From CAIOHW01 sp964432565 (GTDB lineage: Bacteria; Bdellovibrionota; UBA1018), in the NCBI GenBank assembly GCA_964432565.1, contig CAYSOA010000050.1, positions 1 through 13,329 of the forward strand: 13,329 nucleotides of DNA, in the 5' to 3' direction. The notes under the pieces were generated by a model. That model saw only the letters and a program-made list of their open reading frames with translations, was not told the DNA's origin and ran no database searches. The stretch's first letter is position 1, and the number at the start of each line of letters is the position of its first letter. The translations under genes were made by a program, and so were the position numbers. Below, piece by piece: positions 7,631 to 13,329 of the stretch.

Positions 7631-7636
7631 TTATCT
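7631..7636 (-). promoter_or_regulatory. Weak -10-like element upstream of the 818-aa gene
   Basis: In the 156-bp space before the 818-aa gene, the minus strand reads GATAAT (5 of 6 matches to the -10 consensus), about 68 bases before the ATG. No convincing -35 is seen at 16-18 bases; TTGGGG lies 15 bases upstream. The rest of this intergenic region shows no gene, and no strong terminator was found after the preceding gene. Confidence 0.3.
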
Positions 7637-7718
7637 AGAGGCCACCAGAGCCCCAACTACCTGAAAGCACGAGCTCATTCCATCTGACGTGGTTCAGAGC
7701 CACTCTGCCCCCAGAGAC

Positions 7719-8261
7719 TCAATCAGAGTCAGTTTGACCCCACTCCGAGGGGTCCCCTGTAATTTCTTTACGCATCGCATCACGGAAAGCAAGAGCTCGA
7801 ACCGCCCCTCGAACCCCCTCCTCAGAGTGCACCCGGACGTCGACCGCAAGCAGCCCCTCGACTCCCTCGGGCACGCGAATCCGAGCGGAATGAATCACCG
7901 GATTCATCCCTTTCGGGCAGGCCTGATCCAGCTCACCAGCGGGCTCATCGGAGACCACCTGCAGTCCGTCCACACCCCGAAGTCGCACCTGCACTGTCGA
8001 ACAGGACGTTTCGACCCAGACCGATACCCGGACCGGCACCCACTCGTCTGCGGGCACCTCCCCGTCGAGATCACTCGCCACCCGCACCGGCACCCCGGGC
8101 TTGCCTCCGTACCAGGGCAAACCCTGACCCAGTGGCACCTCGCCCGGCCTGACCCGTTTCTGTGAAGGCCCCCCGCCCCCTCGGGCCTGCCATCCTCCCC
8201 AGAGCAGCAGTCCTGCCAGTACCCCCACCACGGTGATTGTGACTCGCTTTTGCGCTCGCAT
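7719..8261 (-). CDS. Membrane-anchored protein of unknown function
   Basis: A 180-aa protein I do not recognise. The ATG at 8261 shares its A with the TGA of the upstream protease gene (TGATG overlap) and has GAGGG ten bases upstream; longer in-frame versions would overlap the protease gene heavily. The N-terminus is MRAQKR followed by a hydrophobic segment at about residues 7-24, read as a signal anchor or uncleaved signal. A Gly-rich linker and a beta-rich domain follow, with Cys87 and Cys115 as a possible disulfide. The stop-start overlap implies strict co-translation with the metalloprotease, so an accessory, inhibitor or chaperone role is possible but unproven. Confidence 0.75.
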   Translation of the reverse strand: MRAQKRVTITVVGVLAGLLLWGGWQARGGGGPSQKRVRPGEVPLGQGLPWYGGKPGVPVRVASDLDGEVPADEWVPVRVSVWVETSCSTVQVRLRGVDGLQVVSDEPAGELDQACPKGMNPVIHSARIRVPEGVEGLLAVDVRVHSEEGVRGAVRALAFRDAMRKEITGDPSEWGQTDSD

Positions 8262-10066
8262 CAGTTGTTCACCCTCACTTGATACCCGCTCAAATTCCCA
8301 CCTGACGAGAGCACCCCATTGACCGTGATCAGGTAGATCTTTCCCGTCTCGGCAAAAAAACTGACCGAAGGGCAACCCGTCGTGCGCTCGTCATAGGTCA
8401 GCAGATCCACAACCTGGTTCGATCCGGTGGTGCCGTACACATACATGTCGAGCCAGTCGCGAGAGGAGCAGCTCACACCTCCACTCAGGCTCGGCACACT
8501 GATCGACACCGACCTCGAAGATCCCGTGTGGGTGTAGGTGTACCAGCGCACGTAACCGAACTTGTTGTAGGGATACGAATACCCCCCGTCGTTGATGATC
8601 TCGTGGGCGGTGGCCGAGTTGGTGCCAGAGCTGAGAGGCCGATAAAGATTCCAAAAGTCGGCATTCTGCGTGCTGCCATCATAAGTGCGGCCACCACTGG
8701 CGTAATGGGCGCCGATGAGCTGCTTGGAATCGAACGGATCGGCCACATCTCCCGACTCAGTTCCAGAACCGACACAGGATGCCGCAACACAAAGTGCGTC
8801 GTAGGGAGTATCGAGTTCGGTTTCCCAAAGCGGGCGCAAAAGTGAATCTCCGAACCGGGCATTGTAGTGGGCCGCAAACGTGAGTGCCGTTGTAAAGGCC
8901 GGTGAGACGCTCTGGTAGTTCTTCAGCACCTCATGAATCTTGGCAAAGTGGTTCCCATCATCTTGATAGAGCTTGTAGAGCAGGTACTGCACGCTCTTTT
9001 CGACGTGAATGCCGTTATGGGAGGTGTTCCTGGTGCTCTGGGCAATGTCGATCGTAATGCCCCCCACCTGCCCGCTGCTCATCGAGTCAATGTAGTCCGC
9101 TTTTTCGGTGACGATGGCTGAAAAAGCATTTCCATACCCCTCACCAAAGGCCACACGCGGATCGAGCCGGTGCGTGACCGAGTGCGAACCCCCGATCGTA
9201 TCCGACCGGTAGATGCTGTACTCGAGATAATGCCCAAACTCATGGGCAACGACGTGGCTGTCGTACTCATCCGTATCGACGTTTTCTTTTCCGAGAATAT
9301 AGAGCTGCGGAGTCGATGCTTCGACGGTGAAGTGCGAAGTACCGATCGCACCCGAAGCCTTGTTGCCCCAGGCGGAGTAGTTTCTCGCACTCCAGTTGAT
9401 CATCAGCTTCGGAAAACGAGTCGTCGGCGCCGCTTCGCACACTTTTTCAAGCGAACTCACCACCGTGTCCGCCAAGGCGAAAGCCGCGGCCGACCGATCG
9501 GTGTACCGCTGGGCCGCCAGATCGTATCCGAGAGGAATGTCGAGATCGGCATTGGCGCTCGATGCCGTGAAGGAGTCGGTGCTCCGGTAGGAGTAAAAGG
9601 CCTGACCTTCGGTGTTGTCGACCACGCGAAAGTCCCAGGCCGCCGACGTGCAGGACGTCTCGTACGCCGTTCCCGCACCGGAAGGGTGATTGGCAAAGTT
9701 TGCCGTGTAGACGTGACTGACGGCCTTCACCCGAACCTCGTTGCCCGGAACGGAGAGCTTGAAAAACCCATAATCATCGCTGGTCGTCTCCGCGACTGCG
9801 CGGTCACAGTTGTCGACAGCCTGGACCACGATACGGCGGGCAGGCTTGTTCGAAGTGGCGGCGTAATCGAGCTTCGGAGTCCATCCATCCAGAACGGCAG
9901 GAACGCTTCCGAACGTGATGTTCCCGGAGAGCTCGAACGCTTCGAATTGAGCCGCATCCGAGACGCAGCTCTCCTCTTCTCCGACTGCGCACGCCCCCAC
10001 GCCCAGGCTCAAAAGCCCCAGCAGCGCCGCACGTTCGAGAAAGACTTTAATAACCGTCCTATTCAC
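8261..10066 (-). CDS. Lipoprotein zinc metalloprotease (gluzincin-like)
   Basis: A 601-aa protein starting at GTG 10066; no ATG lies in the signal region. The hydrophobic stretch ends in VGAC, a good lipobox with Cys26 as the lipid-modified residue. Residues about 60-125 look like a carboxypeptidase-regulatory (transthyretin-like) beta domain. The catalytic motif HEFGH (274-278), with His274, Glu275 and His278, is followed 30 residues later by GEGYGNAFS with Glu308 as the probable third zinc ligand, the layout of thermolysin/fungalysin-type gluzincins. The last about 95 residues, with paired cysteines and ending YQVRVNN, resemble a pre-peptidase C-terminal (PPC) domain. It probably cleaves proteins outside the inner membrane; substrate and exact family are unknown. 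It is translationally coupled to the next gene. Confidence 0.85.
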   Translation of the reverse strand: MNRTVIKVFLERAALLGLLSLGVGACAVGEEESCVSDAAQFEAFELSGNITFGSVPAVLDGWTPKLDYAATSNKPARRIVVQAVDNCDRAVAETTSDDYGFFKLSVPGNEVRVKAVSHVYTANFANHPSGAGTAYETSCTSAAWDFRVVDNTEGQAFYSYRSTDSFTASSANADLDIPLGYDLAAQRYTDRSAAAFALADTVVSSLEKVCEAAPTTRFPKLMINWSARNYSAWGNKASGAIGTSHFTVEASTPQLYILGKENVDTDEYDSHVVAHEFGHYLEYSIYRSDTIGGSHSVTHRLDPRVAFGEGYGNAFSAIVTEKADYIDSMSSGQVGGITIDIAQSTRNTSHNGIHVEKSVQYLLYKLYQDDGNHFAKIHEVLKNYQSVSPAFTTALTFAAHYNARFGDSLLRPLWETELDTPYDALCVAASCVGSGTESGDVADPFDSKQLIGAHYASGGRTYDGSTQNADFWNLYRPLSSGTNSATAHEIINDGGYSYPYNKFGYVRWYTYTHTGSSRSVSISVPSLSGGVSCSSRDWLDMYVYGTTGSNQVVDLLTYDERTTGCPSVSFFAETGKIYLITVNGVLSSGGNLSGYQVRVNN

Positions 10067-10078
10067 TCCATTATTTTA
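10067..10078 (-). promoter_or_regulatory. -10-like hexamer directly before the GTG start of the metalloprotease
   Basis: The minus strand reads TAAAAT (10078-10073, five of six matches) followed by six bases and then the GTG start. No ribosome binding site at normal spacing is visible; only GGA abuts the codon. Transcription would begin at or next to the GTG, the arrangement expected of a leaderless mRNA. The remaining part of this 156-bp intergenic region holds A/T tracts and small inverted repeats but no gene. Confidence 0.4.
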
Positions 10079-10117
10079 CGGAGTTTTGACGGTGTCGCAT
10101 AAGCTTGGCTTTCGGGC

Positions 10118-10133
10118 GTGTCTGGTCTGACAC
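10118..10133. repeat. Short inverted repeat in the protease upstream region
   Basis: GTGTC (10118-10122) and GACAC (10129-10133) are reverse complements with a six-base spacer. The second arm, extended to GACACC, can alternatively pair with GGTGTC at 10091-10096. It could be an operator or a competing-hairpin element, but the arms are short enough to be chance. Confidence 0.3.
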
Positions 10134-10222
10134 CTCAGAAAATCAAGGACTTACAATACTTGAGTGAAAAGTTTTTTAAGAGTTTTTAAAGACGCACCGC
10201 AGCGTTCGTATTCAGAACCACT

Positions 10223-11383
10223 TTAGCCATGAAAAACGACATGAGGCCTGTGCTCGCCCACCCACTGCCTCAGGTCACTGTGCGCCTCGCCGTCACGAAT
10301 GCGAATGTAGGCGAAGGTCAACCGAAACTGCTGACCGATACCGCGCCAATCCATATTGATCATCTTCGTCCATGTTCCGGTGTTGATGTACTGTCTGCCG
10401 TCCGGCCAGACCCGGTTCATCGGGCGATGCGTATGACCAAAAATCACGGTCTTCAGGCTGGGCTTACGATCGAGCAAACTCCGGGCAAAATTTTCGAGAT
10501 CCGGAAACACGTTCTGCGACTCCTGCTTGAAGATCTCGAGGGTCACGCGAAGGGGCGAGCGCCGTCTCGAACTCGGCACGAAGCGAGTCTTGATGAAGTA
10601 ATAGGCCGTAAGAAAGCCAAAACGAAGAGTAAACCAGGTATCGAAAAGCAGTCCCAGGAAAACGAAGAGCCGAATCGGGCGCACCTTGTCGACATAGTCG
10701 CGCTCCCACTTCATGCGGTTGATGATTTTCAGCACGTAAAAACTGCCCCACGGAAGATCGAGAACCGGTTCATCCATGCCCGAGGACTTGAGCAACGGCT
10801 GCTGGTAATTCAGCACGTGCACGGCTTCGAACTGGTTGCCGTGATGAATCTCGACCCCCTCGGGATAGGAAAGGTGATCACTCTCGTGAAGAATACGAAC
10901 CTTGGCGGTGCTGCCTCCCACGGGCCGACCCGCAGCCGTCGCCCCTTCGGGATCCCACTCGCGAATCAATCGCTCTCTCACTGCAGGAAAGAAAAGATCG
11001 GGATCATGGTTTCCCACGAGGTAAGTGATCGTTTTTCGGGGCTGGGCAGCAAAATTCCGCAACCCTGCCATGACCTTGGGATGGCCCGCCAGAATCGCCT
11101 CGACCTTATAGAGGGCGATCGACTCGGTAACCGTATCTTCAAAGTCCCCACGGTAGGGCACATTCAAGAAATCGAGAAAGTCGCCGTTGATGACCAGCTC
11201 GACCTCCACCGGTCCATCCTGGGTGGTTCCATATCTGCCGGTCGAGAAATGCTGAAAAAACTCGCACATCTCGTCATCAAAGAAAAAATCCTCATGGGGG
11301 TTGAGACTCCCCTCGAAAAACCGGCCTGCCGAGAGGTGGCAGTCGGAAATGACGATCTTGAAGCGCTCCTGGCCGGAATCCAT
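10223..11383 (-). CDS. Calcineurin-like metallophosphoesterase
   Basis: This 386-aa protein has all metal-site motifs of the calcineurin-like phosphoesterase superfamily, in order: SDCHLS (Asp14, His16), NGDFLDF (Asp68), GNHD (125-127), a His-Gly pair at 181-182, and GHTH (316-319). The motif set resembles LpxH-type UDP-diacylglucosamine pyrophosphatases, but the protein is about 140 residues longer than typical LpxH. It carries a hydrophobic segment at about 238-264 (LFVFLGLLFDTWFTL and beyond) between motifs four and five, which may attach it to the membrane. A dinuclear metal phosphodiester or phosphomonoester hydrolase in the cytoplasm or at the membrane face is the safe call; the substrate is unknown. 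It is divergent from the ferredoxin gene. Confidence 0.88.
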   Translation of the reverse strand: MDSGQERFKIVISDCHLSAGRFFEGSLNPHEDFFFDDEMCEFFQHFSTGRYGTTQDGPVEVELVINGDFLDFLNVPYRGDFEDTVTESIALYKVEAILAGHPKVMAGLRNFAAQPRKTITYLVGNHDPDLFFPAVRERLIREWDPEGATAAGRPVGGSTAKVRILHESDHLSYPEGVEIHHGNQFEAVHVLNYQQPLLKSSGMDEPVLDLPWGSFYVLKIINRMKWERDYVDKVRPIRLFVFLGLLFDTWFTLRFGFLTAYYFIKTRFVPSSRRRSPLRVTLEIFKQESQNVFPDLENFARSLLDRKPSLKTVIFGHTHRPMNRVWPDGRQYINTGTWTKMINMDWRGIGQQFRLTFAYIRIRDGEAHSDLRQWVGEHRPHVVFHG

Positions 11384-11420
11384 GCTTCCAGTATACCTGC
11401 CGAATTGACAAAGGCGTCAA
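11384..11420 (-). promoter_or_regulatory. Candidate promoter of the phosphoesterase gene, -10 six bases before the ATG
   Basis: The minus strand reads TTGACG (11420-11415), 19 bases, then TATACT (11395-11390), six bases and the ATG at 11383. The -10 matches five of six consensus positions. The 19-base spacer is long. As with the neighbouring protease gene, transcription would start at the start codon. AGGT eleven bases upstream of the ATG is an alternative ribosome binding site if transcription starts earlier. Confidence 0.45.
11405..11420. promoter_or_regulatory. Operator-like dyad between divergent genes
   Basis: TTGAC (11405-11409) and GTCAA (11416-11420) form an inverted repeat with a six-base spacer, centred in the 57-bp space between the phosphoesterase and ferredoxin starts. 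Each arm also gives a -35-like sequence (TTGACA on plus, TTGACG on minus), so a bound protein could block both directions. No good plus-strand -10 is seen. Confidence 0.35.
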
Positions 11421-11440
11421 AATCGTTCAGAACGCGACGC

Positions 11441-11668
11441 ATGGCTGACAATTCGAAGAAGTGGCCCGACAACAAGCCGGGCAAGTATTTCGTGGACGAC
11501 CAGTGCATCGATTGCGACGCCTGCCGCACCGAGGCACCCGATAACTTTACCCGCAACGACGAGCACGGTTACTCGTTTGTCTACAAGCAGCCCGAGTCAC
11601 CGGAAGAAGAAGAAAAGTGCCAGGCGGCCCTCGAAGCCTGCCCGGTCGAAGCGATCGGAAACGAATAG
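11441..11668 (+). CDS. Small 4Fe-4S ferredoxin
   Basis: A 75-aa acidic protein of the single-cluster [4Fe-4S] ferredoxin type. Cys22, Cys25 and Cys28 (CIDCDAC) with Cys67 (in ACPVEAI) supply the cluster ligands. Cys60 is an additional cysteine, in the helix before the CP motif. The N-terminal part contains YFVDDQCIDCDAC, typical of this family. It is a low-potential cytoplasmic electron carrier with unknown partners. It is the only plus-strand gene here, divergent from the phosphoesterase gene and convergent with the basic-protein gene, with which it shares a terminator. No clear ribosome binding site precedes the ATG. Confidence 0.9.
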   Translation: MADNSKKWPDNKPGKYFVDDQCIDCDACRTEAPDNFTRNDEHGYSFVYKQPESPEEEEKCQAALEACPVEAIGNE

Positions 11669-11699
11669 CTCACTCGAGGCCGACGGTGCGGGTGCCACG

Positions 11700-11715
11700 C
11701 CTGGGAGCTCCCAGG
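11700..11715. repeat. Perfect 16-bp palindrome downstream of the ferredoxin gene
   Basis: CCTGGGAGCTCCCAGG is its own reverse complement. TGCGGG and CCCGCA flank it and can pair as an outer stem. No T run follows, so it is not a standard terminator; it may aid RNA 3' stability or be a protein site. Confidence 0.5.
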
Positions 11716-11750
11716 GCGCGGCCCGCATCACTGTCTCCCTTTTAAACTGT

Positions 11751-11779
11751 AAAAAGGCAGCCCTCAGGCTGCCTTTTTT
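11751..11779. terminator. Bidirectional intrinsic terminator between convergent genes
   Basis: GGCAGCC (11756-11762), loop CTCA, GGCTGCC (11767-11773) form a perfect seven-pair stem, with five A on the left and six T on the right, so either strand gives a hairpin followed by a U run. It ends the ferredoxin transcript (+). On the minus strand the stem overlaps the last codons and stop of the 90-aa basic protein gene. Confidence 0.9.
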
Positions 11780-12036
11780 GATTTCTTGCCCCCGAAGGCC
11801 GAGCGAATGCTCGAAACCACCCCACGCGGCTCGGCCTCCTTCACGCGGCTGGTGCGGCGAGTTCGAGAGGCTGTAGCTGTAGCCGTCGCCTTCGACTTCT
11901 TCGCCGCCGGCATCTCCACACTCCAGGTCTCGGATGCTCTCGAGAGACCTCTGGTTGCCGTTTTCGCTGGTGAACGTGACGCGCCGGTGCGTGCCTTCTT
12001 GGATCGAGTACTCGTGCTTTTTTTTCTTTGTGCCAT
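11764..12036 (-). CDS. Small histone-like, Lys/Arg/Ala-rich basic protein
   Basis: A 90-aa protein with 25 Lys/Arg against four Glu and many Ser/Thr/Ala. Short runs such as SKKAR, RSPAKTATR and AAKKSKATATATA resemble histone H1-tail-like bacterial nucleoid proteins. A less charged segment near the end (VVSSIRSAFGG) could be a short helix, followed by KKSKKAA. The start is firm: GGAGG lies five bases before the ATG. DNA or RNA binding is inferred from composition only; a ribosome-associated role is an alternative. The gene ends inside the terminator hairpin, so its final codons also serve as terminator sequence. It lies 66 bases after mrp, probably on the same transcript. Confidence 0.75.
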   Translation of the reverse strand: MAQRKKSTSTRSKKARTGASRSPAKTATRGLSRASETWSVEMPAAKKSKATATATASRTRRTSRVKEAEPRGVVSSIRSAFGGKKSKKAA

Positions 12037-12102
12037 GATGACCTCCGCCGCCAGCCGGTTGCAACTGGCAGGCCGAAGCCATCTCGCCCCCTTCAGAAAA
12101 TC
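12037..12102 (-). other. Intergenic spacer between mrp and the basic-protein gene, with a weak stem
   Basis: The minus strand contains GCCAG and CTGGC arms ten bases apart, extendable by GCC/GGC around a single bulge, just before the GGCGGCGGAGG ribosome binding region. No T run follows, so termination is unlikely and read-through from mrp is expected. A translational effect is possible but unproven. Confidence 0.3.
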
Positions 12103-13224
12103 CTAATTGAATCTCCCGATCTGAATCGGCTCGGATTGTCCCGCCTGGGCCTGCTGAATCGACACCTGCCGGGCAACTGCCTGCGCGAGTTGCCTAAACT
12201 GCTGGGCAATCGGGCTCGTCGGATCCGACACCACGACAGGCCTGCCGGAGTCACCGCCCTCGCGAACCTTCTGAACGATTGGAAGCTGAGCCAGAAGGTC
12301 GGTTCGATATCGCGCTGCCAGCGCCTTACCGCCGTCTTGGCCAAAGAGATAATGACGCTCCGACGTTCCAGGAACCTCGAAGTAACTCATGTTCTCGACA
12401 ATTCCGAGAAGCGGAATCCGCACCTTCTCGAACATCACCAGCGCCTTGCGGACGTCCTGCATCGACACTTCCTGCGGCGTGGTCACCATCACGGTCCCCG
12501 TCACGGGAACCACCTGCGAGAGCGAGAGCTGAACGTCTCCCGTTCCGGGCGGCATGTCGACGACGAGATAGTCGAGCTCCCCCCAGTTCACCTTGTGGCA
12601 GAACTGACTGACCACACTGTGGAGCATGGGGCCACGCCAAGCCATCGGCTGATCTTCTTTGACCAGAAACCCCATCGACATGACCTTGAGCCCATGGGCT
12701 GTCGGAGGAACGAAAAGCTCTCCCCGTCGGGGATGCTGCTCGAGCACCGGATCTTCGGTCACTCCCAGCATGGTCGGCAGGTTCGGTCCGTAGATGTCGG
12801 CATCCATGATTCCGACGCGGGCACCCTCAAGCGCCAGCGACACTGCAAGATTCACGGCCACCGTGCTTTTTCCGACACCGCCCTTGCCACTCGAGACAGC
12901 GATGATGTGCTGCACGCCCTCGATGGGCTGCGACCCCGCACCGGCGGCACCTCCAGTCGCTCCACCTGCTCGGCGGACTTCAGCGTCCATCTTGATCTTC
13001 ACTTCGGAGACGCCCGGAAGAGCGCTCACCTTCTGGCGGCACTCGTCTTCCATCTGCTTTTTCATCGGGCAGGCCGGTGTCGTGAGGACCACGCGAAAGG
13101 AAACCCGTCCTCCCGCAACCTCGAGGTCGCGGATCATGCCGAGAGACACGAGATCCTGCTTGAGGTCGGGATCGTTCACGGTGCGAAGGGCCTGGACTAC
13201 CTGCTCGGTCGAAAGGGTGCTCAT
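12103..13224 (-). CDS. mrp: Mrp/NBP35-family P-loop ATPase (iron-sulfur cluster carrier type)
   Basis: A 373-aa cytoplasmic protein. Residues 1-85 form a MIP18/DUF59-type domain with LTTPACPMKKQMEDEC. After a Gly/Ala linker comes the deviant Walker A motif GKGGVGKS (113-120), then MDADIYGPNLP and VVDMPPGTGD (Walker B region), all hallmarks of Mrp/ApbC. The family usually loads iron-sulfur clusters onto target proteins. The region after ENMSYF normally holds a CPxC cluster-binding pair, but here reads EVPGTSERHYLFG with no cysteine; cysteine-free variants are known to me from Bacteroidetes-type Mrp. ATP binding looks intact, while cluster carriage by the usual site is doubtful. No strong ribosome binding site is visible before the ATG. 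Confidence 0.93.
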   Translation of the reverse strand: MSTLSTEQVVQALRTVNDPDLKQDLVSLGMIRDLEVAGGRVSFRVVLTTPACPMKKQMEDECRQKVSALPGVSEVKIKMDAEVRRAGGATGGAAGAGSQPIEGVQHIIAVSSGKGGVGKSTVAVNLAVSLALEGARVGIMDADIYGPNLPTMLGVTEDPVLEQHPRRGELFVPPTAHGLKVMSMGFLVKEDQPMAWRGPMLHSVVSQFCHKVNWGELDYLVVDMPPGTGDVQLSLSQVVPVTGTVMVTTPQEVSMQDVRKALVMFEKVRIPLLGIVENMSYFEVPGTSERHYLFGQDGGKALAARYRTDLLAQLPIVQKVREGGDSGRPVVVSDPTSPIAQQFRQLAQAVARQVSIQQAQAGQSEPIQIGRFN

Positions 13225-13272
13225 GCACCGGGTTTTGTCACAGAACCGACGGCGGATGCAAGATGGGAGAGC

Positions 13273-13329
13273 GGGAGCTGCTTCGGCGTGGGAGCTGCTT
13301 CGGCGTGGGAGCTGCTTCGGCGTGGGAGC
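13273..13329. repeat. 17-bp tandem repeat reaching the window edge
   Basis: The unit GGGAGCTGCTTCGGCGT occurs three times exactly (13273-13289, 13290-13306, 13307-13323), followed by GGGAGC of a fourth copy at the edge. It is intergenic, 48 bases upstream of mrp, and probably continues outside. The GTGGGAGC core resembles the head of REP sequences of gammaproteobacteria, which is only a resemblance. Confidence 0.85.

Noticed and set aside
8485..8877. Alternative minus-strand frame within the protease gene
   Set aside because: It lies wholly inside the protease coding sequence and has no start signal or recognisable domain.
10160..10190. T/A-rich tract after the phosphoesterase gene as an intrinsic terminator
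   Set aside because: The only nearby stem (ACGC/GCGT) is four pairs with a mismatch above it and the T run is broken; not strong enough to call.
10229..11440. Long plus-strand open frame opposite the phosphoesterase gene
   Set aside because: The minus-strand protein has all five metal motifs; only the last 75 codons of the plus-strand frame, from 11441, form a real gene (ferredoxin).
13273..13329. Possible CRISPR array at the right edge
   Set aside because: The 17-bp units are directly adjacent with no spacers.

Overview
The window (about 58-60% G+C by eye) looks like part of a metagenome-assembled or draft genome of a Gram-negative bacterium. It carries a type-B, menaquinone-style sdhCAB operon, several exported or lipid-anchored proteins, a CheW-like regulatory protein and a small Lys/Arg/Ala-rich nucleoid-type protein. 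A deltaproteobacterial or Bdellovibrionota-like host fits, but this is a low-confidence inference; no rRNA, tRNA or taxonomic marker is present.

Layout. Nearly everything is on the minus strand; only a ferredoxin gene is on the plus strand. In minus-strand order: mrp/apbC-type ATPase (13224-12103); a 90-aa basic protein (12036-11764) whose end lies inside a bidirectional terminator shared with the convergent ferredoxin (11441-11668, +); a calcineurin-like metallophosphoesterase (11383-10223), divergent from the ferredoxin; a lipoprotein zinc metalloprotease (10066-8261) translationally coupled to a 180-aa membrane-anchored protein (8261-7719); a remarkable 818-aa exported protein (7562-4951); a 177-aa lipoprotein (4935-4402); an HPt/CheW-like protein with no kinase domain (4354-3665); then sdhC-sdhA-sdhB (3572-18) with its own recognisable promoter.

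Assembly. Two 100-N gaps (2958-3057 and 7332-7431) are each flanked by an identical 55-bp sequence on both sides. Removing the Ns and one copy (155 bp) restores an intact 225-aa SdhC and an intact 818-aa exported protein. The gaps therefore look like scaffolding of contigs that already overlap, not missing sequence.

Most interesting. (1) The 818-aa protein has a signal peptide, a Pro/Arg/Glu linker, a GxxxG ladder (19 Gly in 22 positions at exact 4-residue spacing), two further stretches with an aromatic residue every fourth position, and three 110-residue beta-sandwich-like repeats. (2) It sits in a probable operon with a lipoprotein and an HPt/CheW-like protein, a candidate uncharacterised envelope system. 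(3) A 38-bp near-perfect palindrome covers the ribosome binding site and start codon of the HPt/CheW-like gene. (4) Two neighbouring genes have a -10-like hexamer exactly six bases before the start codon, as in leaderless transcripts. (5) A 17-bp tandem repeat runs off the right edge.

The sdh genes encode a respiratory complex: the cytochrome b subunit anchors the flavoprotein and iron-sulfur subunits and passes electrons between succinate/fumarate and quinone. The remaining genes are housekeeping (Mrp, ferredoxin, phosphoesterase) or envelope functions that cannot be named from sequence alone.
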